DNA of 64,000 bases. It comes from Macrolepiota albuminosa (lineage: Eukaryota > Basidiomycota > Agaricomycetes > Agaricales > Agaricaceae). Shown in pieces: positions 21,576-32,469 of this stretch (position 1 is the stretch's first letter; each line of letters opens with the position of its first letter). The notes below the pieces were generated by a model. It was not told where the DNA came from and made no database searches. It saw only the letters and a program-made list of their open reading frames with translations. The stretch lies in the NCBI GenBank assembly GCA_027475525.1, contig JAMWFC010000023.1, positions 172,132 to 236,131 on the forward strand, given 5' to 3'. A program made the position numbers and the translations under genes.

Positions 21576-22619
21576 TGATGCCAACTGTGGTTGAGTATGC
21601 TGGACATATATGGAGTACAATGCCGTTTCCAGTGCCTGGTGTACATAGTTGTGAGAAGTCCTGACAGGGTCCTGGTGTGCTCAAGCAGATGTAATAGAAC
21701 AATGCGCTAGATGATAGTGCCTTGGGTGCTACTTAGCAAACAGTAAGCGCTATAGCTTAAGCAAAAATAAAGAGAAAAAGATGAGTAGTGCAGTGTAATG
21801 TGCTCATAGGTGACACCATAAACAACAAAGATGAAATAGACAAAGCTAGCACCCAACTTAGTGACAAAGTCAGGCAAGGCTAGTGTGATTTATATGCTAA
21901 GTGTAACTGGGTGCTCAAGAGGTTACAATTCATTGTTATATACATGTGAAGTAGCTATCTTATATACTATGCACTACTGTGTTTTCCAAGATAAGTCCAT
22001 CTGTGATGCTTCCTCCTAGCACCTCTCTTTGTGGTTCCCTTTAATGGTGACCTGTCAATGGTGACCCATTGCATATGGATAACAGTGACCAACGGCAACT
22101 CTAATTTGACTTAGAATTATATGAGTCTGCTTACTCTTAATATAATTCTGATTGGCCAGTCTGTTCTGGTGTATGGTCAGAAAATCCTCAACAGATGCTA
22201 TGAGTGCTAATGTCGGCGCTACTTATTGTATCAGTTCCTGACAGGTCCAGATGTTGAGTTTAAGTATATCCTGTGCTGCCATCATTGATTCTTTTAGACT
22301 TCTGATTAAGGTGCCTCGTCAAATGGCAGCACCTACTGCTGACCCCTTCTGGAAGTAATTGGGGTTTGGTTAGAGTTCCCCTTCTGCTGTCATGTTAGCG
22401 CTATACATTCTGAGCCTCCTTGGTCCTTGAAATAGATAAATGGAGTATGCTGAAGAACTGGTAACTGGTAATTAGGGTCAATGAATAAGTCCTGCAATAG
22501 AGTGACAGAGCTAGGGCTGCTCTATATCCAAACTGGTTGCTAGAGTCTCCAGTATGTTAAGTGTCAGTTGGCCTATAATATCCCTTGATGCGCTCAGTCT
22601 AAATAGAAGCAGGGTAGGG
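21576..22619. other. Unassigned sequence between gypsy-A RT and the palindrome
   Basis: No recognisable frame on either strand. It should replace gypsy-A gag/protease and the 5' LTR but matches nothing else in the window. Probably another insertion or a deletion junction. Confidence 0.35.
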
Positions 22620-22862
22620 CATCACAACGGTATGTGTCATACGTTGTACGGGAGCCCGCTTTGTGCCGTACCATACGTGTCCAGCGGAGTCCGCTANNNN
22701 NNNNNNNNNNNNNNNNNNNNNNNNNNNNNNNNNNNNNNNNNNNNNNNNNNNNNNNNNNNNNNNNNNNNNNNNNNNNNNNNNNNNNNNNNNNNNNNNGCTG
22801 GACACGTATGGTACGGCACAAAGCGGGCTCCCGTACAACGTATGACACGTACCGTTGTGATG
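22620..22862. repeat. 66-bp-arm palindrome around a 100-N gap
   Basis: 22620-22685 and 22797-22862 are reverse complements over 66 bp with one mismatch, each starting CATCACAACGGTA at the outside. Between them are 11 known bases and 100 N (22697-22796). The left inner sequence AGC-GGAGTCC-GCT is itself a hairpin tip. A foldback/MITE-type element that ends the gypsy-B integrase abruptly at its right side. Confidence 0.7.
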
Positions 22863-22865
22863 TCT

Positions 22866-23555
22866 CTATGTGGTTACAGTACGGTTGGCACGCTCTGTCG
22901 CTCCGTCTGACTCAGGGTGATACGCACTCGACATCTTGAGCTGTGTACCGATCAACTCATGTAAGTGTGACCAAAATATGCTCGTGAAGTATGAGTCGCA
23001 ATCACTGACTATTGCTTTTGGTAGTCCATGTAATTTATATATTTCTGCAAATATTAATTCAGCAATGTTTCTAGCTGTATAGCTGGTACGACTTGGAATT
23101 AAATGGACCATTGCTGTTAGATGATCTATTATTACAGTTAGAGAGTTGTAAACTGCATCGCGGTCTTTTGATTCCAGTAGGGGTCCTACGAAATTGATTC
23201 CGATAACCTCCCAGGGTTGAGTTGGGACTGGTAGAGGGTTTAGTATTCCATAAGGTTTGTGGTTTGATGGCTTACTACATGTGCATATAACGCAAGACTC
23301 ACAGAAAGCATGTACGTTGCTACTCATGCATTTCCACCATACATTGTCACGTAGGTACGTTAGTGTCTTACGAGCTCCTAAGTGTGCTAACATTGTGTGA
23401 GCTTCTGAGATTACTATCTCATGTACATTCCGGCCATTGACCTTAATGTCAGGTATGCATAATACTCTCTTTCCATTTAAGCTCAGATAAAGTAACTTGT
23501 CTTCAGTATACTCAAAGTTTTTGTGCTCCCGTGGCTTTTCTACCACTATCGACAA
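22866..23555 (-). pseudogene. gypsy-B integrase, truncated
   Basis: Integrase zinc-binding HHCC region ('HTMLAHLGARKTLTYL', then 'CESCVICTCSK') followed by the catalytic core. The first Asp lies in the 'INFVGPL' context, the second in 'AIVSDCDSYFTS', and Glu in 'DGATERANRTV'. Directly after that motif the frame ends at the inverted-repeat junction, so the C-terminal domain is missing. The upstream end is separated from the preceding part by a TGA at 23582-23580. Confidence 0.8.
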
Positions 23556-23579
23556 TGTTGCGTCCTCATTATATTTTCC

Positions 23580-24671
23580 TCAAATGTTTTCTAAGAGGTC
23601 AATTGGCTCTCGTCCTCCAGCCATTAGTTCACTCAATGTTATGGGGTTAATAGCTTCAATTGTTTGTTGCAACTGTTGAGAACGATTCGCTAGTTCACGC
23701 TCACATTCTCGTTCCAGGTTTCTTTCTTTTGCTGGGATCCGGATAGTGAGTCTCTTATGTGTCTCACCCTCGCCCTCCTTTTGTTGCTGAGGGCCTTTCA
23801 GCACAAAATTTCTTGTCATTCTCGCCGCAAACTCCTTGGACGTTTCTGCCCGGCCTGTTTCTGCCAGAGGTATGGTTCTCCATTGGTAAGTTCAATTTTT
23901 AGAGGGACCATCATTCTTTGGTGCCTCTGTAAGTGCCTGGGCTGATTGCTTATTGCCATGACTCATTTCTAGGTGATTATCTTTTAATCTATCTGTCCCA
24001 GTTACAGGAGTAGTATCTGATAATAACACGCTCTCGCCCTCCATTCTGACCAGTACCGGCATCGATATGAGGTGATTACTCAATGAGTCATTATCTATTA
24101 CATCATGATAAGTATATTCTCTCCAAGCACGTACTGTGCCGGGTTCATCGTAGGAGTATAACCTGGACAGGGAGTCCGAAAGGATATTTTCAACTCCCGG
24201 CACGTAAACTACTTCAAAATCAAATTCGGACAGCTTTTCCAGCCAGCGGGCCTGGCATCCCGAAAGATTTTTCTGGTTAAGCAGGTGTATCAGACCTTTG
24301 TGGTCTGTATACCAAGTAAACTTAATACCTTGGAGGATATCCCTGTATCTCAGCATGGTTTCGACTCCAGCTAGCATTTCTATCTCGTATACTGGGTAAT
24401 TTTGCTGGGCTGAGTTTAGCTTTGCGGAGTAAAAGGCAGCTACTTTAGCTTTACGCCAGTCCGTCCCTTGACTGATTACGCCAGCAATTCCTGTTCCACA
24501 TCCATCTGTGATGACATTGATGGGAGGCGCATCTGTACTATAATCCAACGGTACTCGATGATGTTCACGGCAGGTGACTGCCAATCTCTTTATGTCCTCA
24601 AAGGCTCGCTGATGAGTATGTTCCCATCGGAATGGGACCGTATCTCCAGTCAGTCCATGTAGTATCCCCAT
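23580..24671 (-). pseudogene. gypsy-B RNase H domain and tether
   Basis: RNase H with Asp in 'NVITDGCGTGIAGVIS', Glu in 'YEIEMLAGVE' and Asp in 'FTWYTDHKGL', followed by 'VPGVENILSDSLSRLY', the usual end of the domain. A Glu/Arg/Gln-rich linker follows toward the integrase, in a second frame (23819-23580). Upstream it joins RT across a TGA at 24743-24741. Confidence 0.8.
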
Positions 24672-24740
24672 AGGGATCCTAACTCTGTCGATGTCGTCGG
24701 CAAGATATCCAGCCGCTCCCAGAAAACCATGGAGGAGATC

Positions 24741-25265
24741 TCAATTTGTTGGGATCTTCCATCTGGTAAGAGCATCCACCTTATCTGGGTCCATGCTGAT
24801 ACCCCGATCACTCACGACGTGATCTAGGACCTTCATTTCATGGCACAAAAATCGGAGCTTATCCTTTCCGAGGTATAGCTTTTCCTTTTTCAGGATGTCA
24901 ATGACAATTCTAACATGCTCAATATGTTCCTTAAGTGTTTGAGAGTATATAATAATATTGTCGAGATATACGTCCATAAATCGACCAATGTGTGCAGAAA
25001 AAATGTGATTCATTAGTGCTTGATACGTAGCGGGCGCGTTACAATCTCCCTGCTGTATGATATTGCTAACCATGTTTCCGTCAGGTGTAGTAACTGCACT
25101 GCGCTCCACATGTTCTGGTATAATGCGAATCTGCTCGTAAGCATCCTTTCCATCTAGTATTGATCGGTATTTACCTCTTGCTACTCTCCGAAGGATGCCA
25201 TCAATATCGGGAAGAGGTGAGGACCTCTTTACTGTGTTGGCATTCTGTGCCCTGAGATCGAACAC
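24741..25265 (-). pseudogene. gypsy-B reverse transcriptase, catalytic motif altered
   Basis: RT fingers and palm: 'FDLRAQNANTVKRSSPLPDID', 'SILDGKDAYEQI' (first catalytic Asp), 'QGDCNAPATYQ', and then 'DVYLDNIIIYSQT', where most gypsy RTs have YLDD. The second catalytic Asp is therefore Asn in this copy (a GAT/GAC to AAT/AAC type change). A thumb-like 'EKLYLGKDKLRF' follows. Bounded by stops at 25271-25269 (TGA) and 24743-24741 (TGA). Confidence 0.85.
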
Positions 25266-25388
25266 AGTTCATAGCCGTGGAGGCTCCCCGGGTTGTGAGG
25301 GCTTTGGTATGAGCATCATTGGAACTGTGTTTCCATGACTGGTGATTTTCCATCGTCCATTCTTCAGATATGCGTCCCTCTTTTCCGT

Positions 25389-26918
25389 CTACTGACTCCT
25401 CATGGCCTCTGGGCAGCGAGACGGACGCCACGGATAGATCCTATTAGGATCAATCAAATCAATAGTGTGGTTAATAACTCTGAGCGGAGGAAGAGGTGTG
25501 TCACTTGCCGATCTGCATATGGGGGCCGCATATTGACGTAACTCTTCACGAACTACGTCCAGGTCTTGTTCGTACAATTTTATCAATCGGGAAGCGAGCT
25601 GTGTGATCCCAGATCCCTCCAGTGGCACGGACGTGGGCGAGCCAACAATTATTCGTGGAGGGTTTATGCCAAAAGTGACTCGATGTTGGAAAAGAAATGG
25701 GGTGCCGAGGATGAGGTCGTATCCTGATAGGTTTATAACGTCAAAATAACGTGGTTTGGAAATGGACTGATATTTCAGTTGAGCGGTGGCTCCAAAGTTT
25801 ATGCGTGAGCGAGATCCCTGTACGGCTAACTGGACTAGTACAGGAGAGGTGAGCTCCTTCTTTTGAATATTCAGCTGCTGAGCCAAAGTACTTGAGATGA
25901 AATCTCCTAATGATCCTGAGTCTACCAACGCCCTGGCTGGATGACTGTTCACCTGTACTACTATGACTAGTGGTTTTGGAATCAATCTGGATGGATCTTT
26001 GATGCACGCTGCATTACGTTGCAGAGACGGGTAAGTGCCTGCAGGTATCTGCTGGCCATTCAGCTCTACCACACAAAGGCGACCATTCTCGGCTTTGATT
26101 TGAAGTCGGCCCGCAGCTGACATCCAAGTTCTCAACAAGTCGAGATCGTATTCAGTGTTTATGGCTTTGGGAGACGCATCCACCGGCTCATCAAACAAAC
26201 TTGATATGTCATACAGGGAGTCATAGGGGGGGGTGTACGCCTCCTTTTCTAATTTTTCGAAGGATCTCATTATCTGCTTTCGGTACCACTGAACAATGTC
26301 AAAGCGCTCATTCTTTATCTGCCAAGTACTCAGTTCCGTGCAAAACCCTAGGTGACAATCATACACCAAGTACATGTCTCCGTCCAGTATTACCTCAAAA
26401 CGATGATACTTATGAGTTCGGCTATCATCGTCATATGGGTAGGGGGCCCCAGCTTCAAGCACACGCTTTGCATTCCATGCTGTAATGTCAACAATCAGGC
26501 AAGTCTGATAGAATGTTTTATTTGTATACGGCGCCCCAGTTCGCTGACAGCAAATCCTTGCATACCAGTCTCCTATTTCAAAGTGCCGTTGTTCGACCTT
26601 GGATGTGTTTACTATCTCAAACTCATCGAAAACTCTATCATGGACCATGATTTCATTGTGAGAGGCGGAAGTAGCCATGAACTGCCTCCCTCTAAACTGG
26701 AGAACATTTGCAGGATCACCGGGGTAAGGTTGCATGCTTTCGAGCATTTCTTCTAGCTTATTACAGGCTGCATTCCCCAAATTCTTACGTTTTGAGTCAA
26801 TGTCTAGCATAGCAAGTTTTTCTTCAGCTGATTCTACTGGCATCCAATATTTTTGGTCAAACTCTGACGGTGGCGCGAGTAGCGTTTCATCGCCATAGTC
26901 ATTTACTTCTACGAACAT
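25389..26918 (-). pseudogene. gypsy-B protease-containing ORF
   Basis: A 509-residue frame. Residues 1-300 have no recognised domain. At about residue 330 there is an aspartic protease active site 'ARALVDSGSLGDFIS' (Asp-Ser-Gly) and later the 'GYDLILGTPFLF' flap/psi-loop signature of retropepsins. It would cleave Gag-Pol during particle maturation. The end (TAG at 25391-25389) sits where a Trp would continue into RT. The upstream frame runs to the gag zinc knuckle with a further TAG just before 26918. Confidence 0.75.
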
Positions 26919-27200
26919 ATTAGCAGATGTATGTTCTTTCTCATCCTACCCGGAGTCCGAATCAGTTACTGATTGCAGGTCAGGGATGGGATCTCCCTCG
27001 CTATCATATTCTTGGTCATCAGGTGAGTTAATGGACATCATTCCGATGGAGAGCTCAGTTGTCTCTCCAAGGCTGTCAACACGCCTTTGCTCAGTTCGAT
27101 CGAGATCTACCTGGATCCTGAAGGCGCTTATTCCTGGTGGTTTCCCACTATTGGACCTTGCCTGACTCTTAGTCGGACAATTTCGAGCAAAGTGCCCTTC

Positions 27201-29181
27201 CTAGCTGTAGCAGAAACATTTATTTGCAGCACGGTATTCCTCCTTTTCCTCCTTACTTAGAGGAGTATTCTGCTGATCTGCAGGTTGTTTCGAATCTGAT
27301 TTCTTACCACCCTTGGCCTTCCACTTATGACTGTTGGATCCACTCGCCCCGTTGTAGTTTGACGATGCACCGGGGACATTGTTTGTCTTTTTCCCGTGTC
27401 CAGATTTAAAATTTCGCGCTCGACGGGACGAGTGGGAAGATTTTCCCTCCTTGTGCTGTCCCTCGTGCGTTCCGGGAGCTTGGGAGCTTTGGGAGTTGCA
27501 CGATGCATGGCCTGAACGCTGGGTTCCGTTATGACCAGCTGAGTCATGGAACTCTACGTTGTCTGCTAACTCTTGGTATTCAGCTTCATGAACAATCTCA
27601 TTCCATGAGCTGTATTCAGAGTTCAGGTGAGCACGTAACAGCACTTTACGAATGGATGTTCTAAGTCCATTGAACAGTTTTACAATGCGAGCTTGTTGGC
27701 TGTCAGCTCCCACAATGGTAAAGAGCTCATCAAGGTCAGCAATGTACTCTCTTACGGACTTTTGTCCTTGACTTAAGCTATTTAGCTTTTCCCTCTGCTG
27801 GCTTCGAAAATCAATGGGGAAGCAGTAGTTGAAGAGCTCAATGAAAAACTTTCTCGTAGACCATTTCTCAGGTTCGAACGCCACACGTCGTGTATAGAAA
27901 GTGTAAGCTTTTCCCATTAAGAACTCAGATAGTACTATGACCTGATGTTTCCTTTCGACATATCCGTACTTAACATATGCTGTTCCATGAGTTAGGAATC
28001 GGTGGAAGGCACGTACATCTACCCTGCCATCATACTTCTCAGGCAGAGTGGGTTTTATAGTTGAACGCTGTGTTGATTTACGCTTTGATCTGCGGGCACG
28101 GTGACGTCCCCGAGGGTGGGATGATGAGTCTGAGCTCGAGCCAGAGGCAGTAGAGTCAGACTCAGCATCTGAGCTCTCATACCCTGAGCTCGAGTCCGAG
28201 TCTGATCCACTCGCGGCGGAAGAATCGGACGACCCATCGCCAAAGTCATATCTCCAGGGCCCCTGGTGCTTTCCCAGTCGTTCAAAAGCTTGTCCTAGGG
28301 CGCTTTTGCCAGTGATTTGGGTTATTGGATCTGTGGCCAATAACTTACTTGACTTCAGTTTATTATGGTTATTGGCATGCTTATATTTGTGCTTGTTCTT
28401 CGAGCCTTTGGCCACCTTTTGAATAAGGGCGGCCATTTCTCCTGAGAGAGGCTCAGATCCTGCACGTTCCTTACGCTTTTGGTGAGAGGTTCCCTCTCTT
28501 TGACGGAGTTTTTTAATCTCGCATTCCAGTTTCTTTTTGTTACGTAGGTATTTCAACATGTCTTTATGAGAAACTTCGTGTTTTGCCGCCGTCGTCGATT
28601 GTTTCAGGGTCGACGTCTTGGGCATGGTGCTCAGGTTCGGTAGTGTGTTGCCGATGTTCATGGTTGAGTTTCTCGTTGTACTTGGTGAGCAACTCCTTCT
28701 GTGTCTGGAGGTTAATTTTGATCTCATTGAGATCGATATCTCCCCAGTTCCTGGGGTCCACCCCCTTTCCCTTATCGTGGGGTTCCCCAGCGTTGTCTTG
28801 AGCCTGTATATCGTTGGATGTTACCATTTCCATTCTTCTGTCGACGTGTTCACGCTCTGCATCAGTCAAATGGCTCCTTGCTTCAGCTAAGGTTTCTTCC
28901 ATCTCGCGATTTGAATTGTCATGGAGCAGGTTATTATTCGGGGTAGGAATGTTTATAGTATCGTCTATATTATCTACGGTATGAAATCCGTCCTGCTCAT
29001 CGTCATCTGACGGGGAACTAGTTGCACTAGATTCCTCTGGGCCATCCCTCTCCAAGGGTTGGGCTTCCTCACTGGCCTTTGGCTCAGCGGCATCCACACT
29101 TATTTCAGTGGGCATCGCGGGGTCGTCACCACTCGCGGAATAAGGCACATGGTCTGTTTTCAGCGTCCCAAAGCACGGCAA
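27201..29181 (-). pseudogene. gypsy-B gag, two overlapping frames
   Basis: The first frame (29181-28564) is acidic, with coiled-coil-like Leu/Glu/Lys spacing near its end. The second (28727-27201) has a basic start, a Ser/Asp-rich low-complexity stretch, then a Retrotrans_gag-type helical region ('LTHGTAYVKYGYV' to 'AYTFYTRRVAFEPEKWS' and 'LNSLSQGQKSVREYIADLDEL'). It ends in a broken zinc knuckle: Cys-Phe-Cys-Tyr-Ser-stop-Glu-Gly-His-x4-Cys. The frames would join by one shift near 28.6 kb. The TAG at 27203-27201 replaces a residue inside the knuckle, most simply a mutated CAG. Confidence 0.8.
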
Positions 29182-29397
29182 AGGTCCCGTGTTACATACT
29201 GCAGTAGGGCTGAGTCATCGTACAGGTCCTCCTGTTGTTACGGTTCGACAGGGGTATCTAGTAGACATTGTTAATAAAAGGTTTTAGAATTAGTGACTCA
29301 CGAGGTTGGATGCCCGCAGTTGATCAGACTGAGGGAGGCCAAGACACGAGAGTCGGATAGCAAGCTAGTAGTTAGGACTTTTGAGGGGTTCAAAATA

Positions 29398-29627
29398 TGT
29401 GAGAACAGCGTCTGTGACGGTGTTACCACAAGCTAAGAGGATCTTCACGCAACCGATAGAACCGGGTTAAGTCCTGATGATTGGGAAGAAGCTACTGTAC
29501 TCTAACACTGTACTAGTTTATATAGTCTCGGCAATAGAATACCCGGTAGCTGCTGTAATCACAAGATATAGTCTAACGAAGGTAAGGGTCAATCAGGAGA
29601 GTAACGAAATGGGTCACGACCGTTACA
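29398..29627 (-). repeat. gypsy-B 5' LTR, 230 bp
   Basis: Read on the minus strand it starts TGTAACGG and ends CTCACA. Nearly identical in sequence, and equal in length, to 775-1004. Confidence 0.9.
29517..29524 (-). promoter_or_regulatory. TATA box in the gypsy-B 5' LTR
   Basis: TATATAAA on the minus strand, placed to drive gag-pol transcription; conserved in the second LTR copy. Confidence 0.5.
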
Positions 29628-29980
29628 ATGACAAACCGTGACAAAAGTTTTGCAACTCCCTGTTTTTGGGTCCTCAACATCCGGCTTTCTTCCGAGAGGA
29701 TTCCCTGCCAATCTACCCCAAAAATAAACTTATACGTCTCTAGTCAAAATACTAACCTACTGATACCTGAAGTCCGATCAGAATAAGGTGGGCCCAATGT
29801 GCCGCAATTGTAGATTATGCGGAAAATTTTGCAACACACTGTTAATGATACTAATGGAGAGGGTTTGATTTGACCTAATCTGACCTAATCTGGTTTTGAA
29901 CCTGATAAGGTATATTCTGACACAAGGCGTTCTTCTTTGATACCAGGCCTTTGTTTATAGAGCCTTTGTCCCATCGTCCG

Positions 29981-31689
29981 ATGTCCTCTGTCCCAATGCG
30001 CAGCAGTATCAGCTCGCCAATGTCAGATGCTTACAGTAGTTCCATTTTGGAGACTCCAAGCCCAGCTGCATTACAGTCTTTTAAGTTTTCTATGCGTGTA
30101 AGCAGTCCACGTCTTAACAATGATTCCGGTGTCGACATCCCAATATCCAACCAACCCAAAGATGCGGAATACTACCTAGACACAGCTATTTTTCAAGTAA
30201 GTGGTTTAAATGCAAATTCCGAGTGTAGGTGTCCACATCACTTTCCCCTTCCGTTCAGGTAGAAGGCACATTATACAAGGTAGCCAAGTACCATTTCCTC
30301 AAAAGCCAGGTCTTGACAGCAACATTTGCGAAATACAAGTCTGAAAACGACGTCATATATCTTAATGACGTTTCCAGAGACGATTTTCGTACCTTATTGA
30401 AGCTGTTATACCCTTTGTAAGTTGTCCCTACCTGCTCATGGTTCAACGAGATCTAGCGTTGACATACTCCAAGGTCAATTATGTCGACGAACAATTTTAC
30501 GACCGAAGAATGGATCTCGGTACTCATGCTATCCACGCGGTGGAAGATGTTGGATGTTCGCAACCTGGCCATTCGACAACTGAATGTGGCAAAGATCAAT
30601 CCTATTGACAGGATCGACCTCGCCAAAAAATACCACATACCGCAATGGTTGATTTCTTCCCTCATCCCACTCATACGCAGAGAAGGCGGTCTCTCGACGG
30701 ACGAGGCGGCGAAACTCGGTTTCGAATTCGCCTTGAAGATCTGCCGCATTCGTGACTCGTCGAGAATCCTTCCCGACGTTTTGGGCGATGACGCCTGGAG
30801 TTCTGCTATCAGCGCTGAGTTCCAGGGCGAGTTACAACTACAGGCAATTTCTGCCGTAGAGCAGGTCGTTCGTGCTCGTAAAAGTGGCGTGCTCGAGTTC
30901 CTCAGGGCATCATACCTCAATTTGGTAGAGAGGCCTGAAGCACTGTCCAATGACGAGGCTATGGAGCTTGGATGTGAGACTACTGCGCGTATCTGTAGAA
31001 TTCGCGAGCAACGTATTGCACAAAACCTGTCGACGGCGAGCAGCATAGGTCTTATTGAGGACGAGCTTCAGGCCGAGCTTGGAACCATGACGAGTCTATC
31101 AGCAATACAGAGGGTCATCGTTGCCAGAAACACTGTGGCTCAATGGCTTCGAATGTCCCTTGTTGAAGCGGTTCAAAGACGGCAGTTCTCCGATAATGAA
31201 GTGGAGAGCCTCGGGAAGGAAACTACGATCAGATTGTTCAAAGTCAGAGAGACGGTCTACAGTACACAGTGGGACCAAAAGTCTTCCGATGTTTGCAGTG
31301 CCATGGTCATTAAGGAGTTTAGCGACGAAATCAGAGTAATTCGGGATAAGGCTAAGGAATACAACGGTACAGAGGAAGCGAGTGCGGCCGACAAGATTGT
31401 TGATGATACCGAACTTCGACGGAAACTGACTTACGAAAACGCCCATGACGACGACGAGGGATCAACCAAGTCTAATGCATCTGAGTGTCATGAAGACAAG
31501 TGTGTTGAATCCGGTCGAGCGCCCGTGCCCGCGGCTGTAGAATCCGCCAAACCCTTCAAGTTCAATAGACCGCTGTCAACGGGAAAGACTGCTCAACTGG
31601 GTGTCCCACCCAGCCTCTCTAAGAAGAAGGCCTCTAAGAAAAGTGCCTCTAAGAAGAAGGGTCGGAAGGGGGTCACCCACACCTCTTAG
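29981..31689 (+). CDS. BTB/POZ domain protein
   Basis: Model of three exons: 29981-30196, 30259-30416, 30474-31689 (529 aa). Introns of 62 and 57 bp have GTAAGT donors and join in phase. The start is the first ATG in frame; residues 1-60 are Ser/Pro-rich. The BTB fold covers about residues 62-130 ('YYLDTAIFQ', then 'VEGTLYKVAKYHFLKSQV', 'DFRTLLKLLYP'). It is followed by the helical segment typical of Agaricomycete BTB proteins ('EEWISVLMLSTRWKMLDVRNLA', 'KKYHIPQWL'). Two further repeats of a similar helical module follow. The C terminus is Lys-rich ('KKKASKKSASKKKGRKG'), possibly nuclear. Such proteins are thought to mediate protein contacts or cullin-3 recruitment; the partner is unknown. 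Confidence 0.85.
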
Positions 31690-32110
31690 AGGTCGATTTC
31701 GTTAGGTCCTTATGATACCGATAATACCTGAATAAATACATAGAACTTGGAGAAAATGTTGAACAAGAGGTCCTGGAAACGTCGTAATGGATGACCTGTC
31801 AACGTTGTCTGGTGTCCATCAACGCCGTCCACAATGCTTGCACTTATAATTGCTGATGCCTCACCACGTAGGCTATACAGCCTTTAATGAGAAGCAGAGT
31901 GCTCTGTAAATTGACTTGTAGTCTGAGACTACTCTAATTTAAGAGAAGTTTGCAAATAGAAGCGTCTCCTGTATTGGTTCTTTTAACAGAGGAGTCAGAT
32001 ATTTGTGCTTCTTCAAGCCACTCATCAAAGAAGTTGAGTTCCTGTGATTTCCTGATCCTCCATTGTTCTATGGATTAAGCATATGCTTGCTAAATTTTAT
32101 ATCACACCTT
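31690..32110. other. Convergent intergenic region
   Basis: 3' flank of the BTB gene; no gene seen. Confidence 0.4.
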
Positions 32111-32313
32111 CACTGCTGGTACTGAAATATGTTTCCATTGGAAAAAGTTTAAAAGAAACATGTTATACCATTTCCAAAGTGCCAATTTCAGATAGAAAAA
32201 GGCACTTCGCTTTGTTTAAAGACTTTTTCTTTCAGAAATTGGCACATGGAAAATAGTTTAACATGTTTCTTTTACACTTTTTCCAATGGAAACATCTTTC
32301 AGTGCCAGCAGTG
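32111..32313. mobile_element. 203-bp palindromic MITE-like element
   Basis: It begins CACTGCTGG and ends CCAGCAGTG. Arms of about 90 bp are reverse complements with scattered mismatches around an about 20-bp centre (near 32200-32220). A 3-bp CTT flanks both sides and might be a target duplication. It has no coding capacity and lies in the convergent space between the BTB gene and the dehydrogenase gene. Confidence 0.7.
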
Positions 32314-32469
32314 CTTACAATAACCGTATCAAGGATATGAAAGCTCAAGCAAGAGTTGAACAGTTCAAGTTGACTATTATATAACTTGTGAAGGGGCGAT
32401 AACAAAACTAAAGCAAGACTTGAACAATACAAACTGACTATTATATAGCTGAGATGTAAGAGATAGCAA

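Larger units (their letters stand above)
22866..29627 (-). mobile_element. gypsy-B: near-full-length Ty3/gypsy element lacking its 3' end
   Basis: Minus strand: 5' LTR (29627-29398), leader, gag (29181-27201), protease-bearing ORF (26918-25389), RT, RNase H, integrase, ending at about 22866 next to the palindrome. The missing 3' portion corresponds in kind to the plus-strand fragment at 1-1004, which carries the same LTR. Five or more stops and one frameshift interrupt gag-pol, and the RT catalytic motif is altered, so the copy should be inactive. Confidence 0.85.

Noticed and set aside
22554..22939. Open frames spanning the N gap
   Set aside because: They exist only because N is read as any residue; flanking sequence is a palindrome, not coding.
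27201..27203. Programmed stop readthrough between gag and pol
   Set aside because: The TAG falls inside the zinc knuckle, which is also missing a Cys, and more stops follow; mutation is the simpler explanation.
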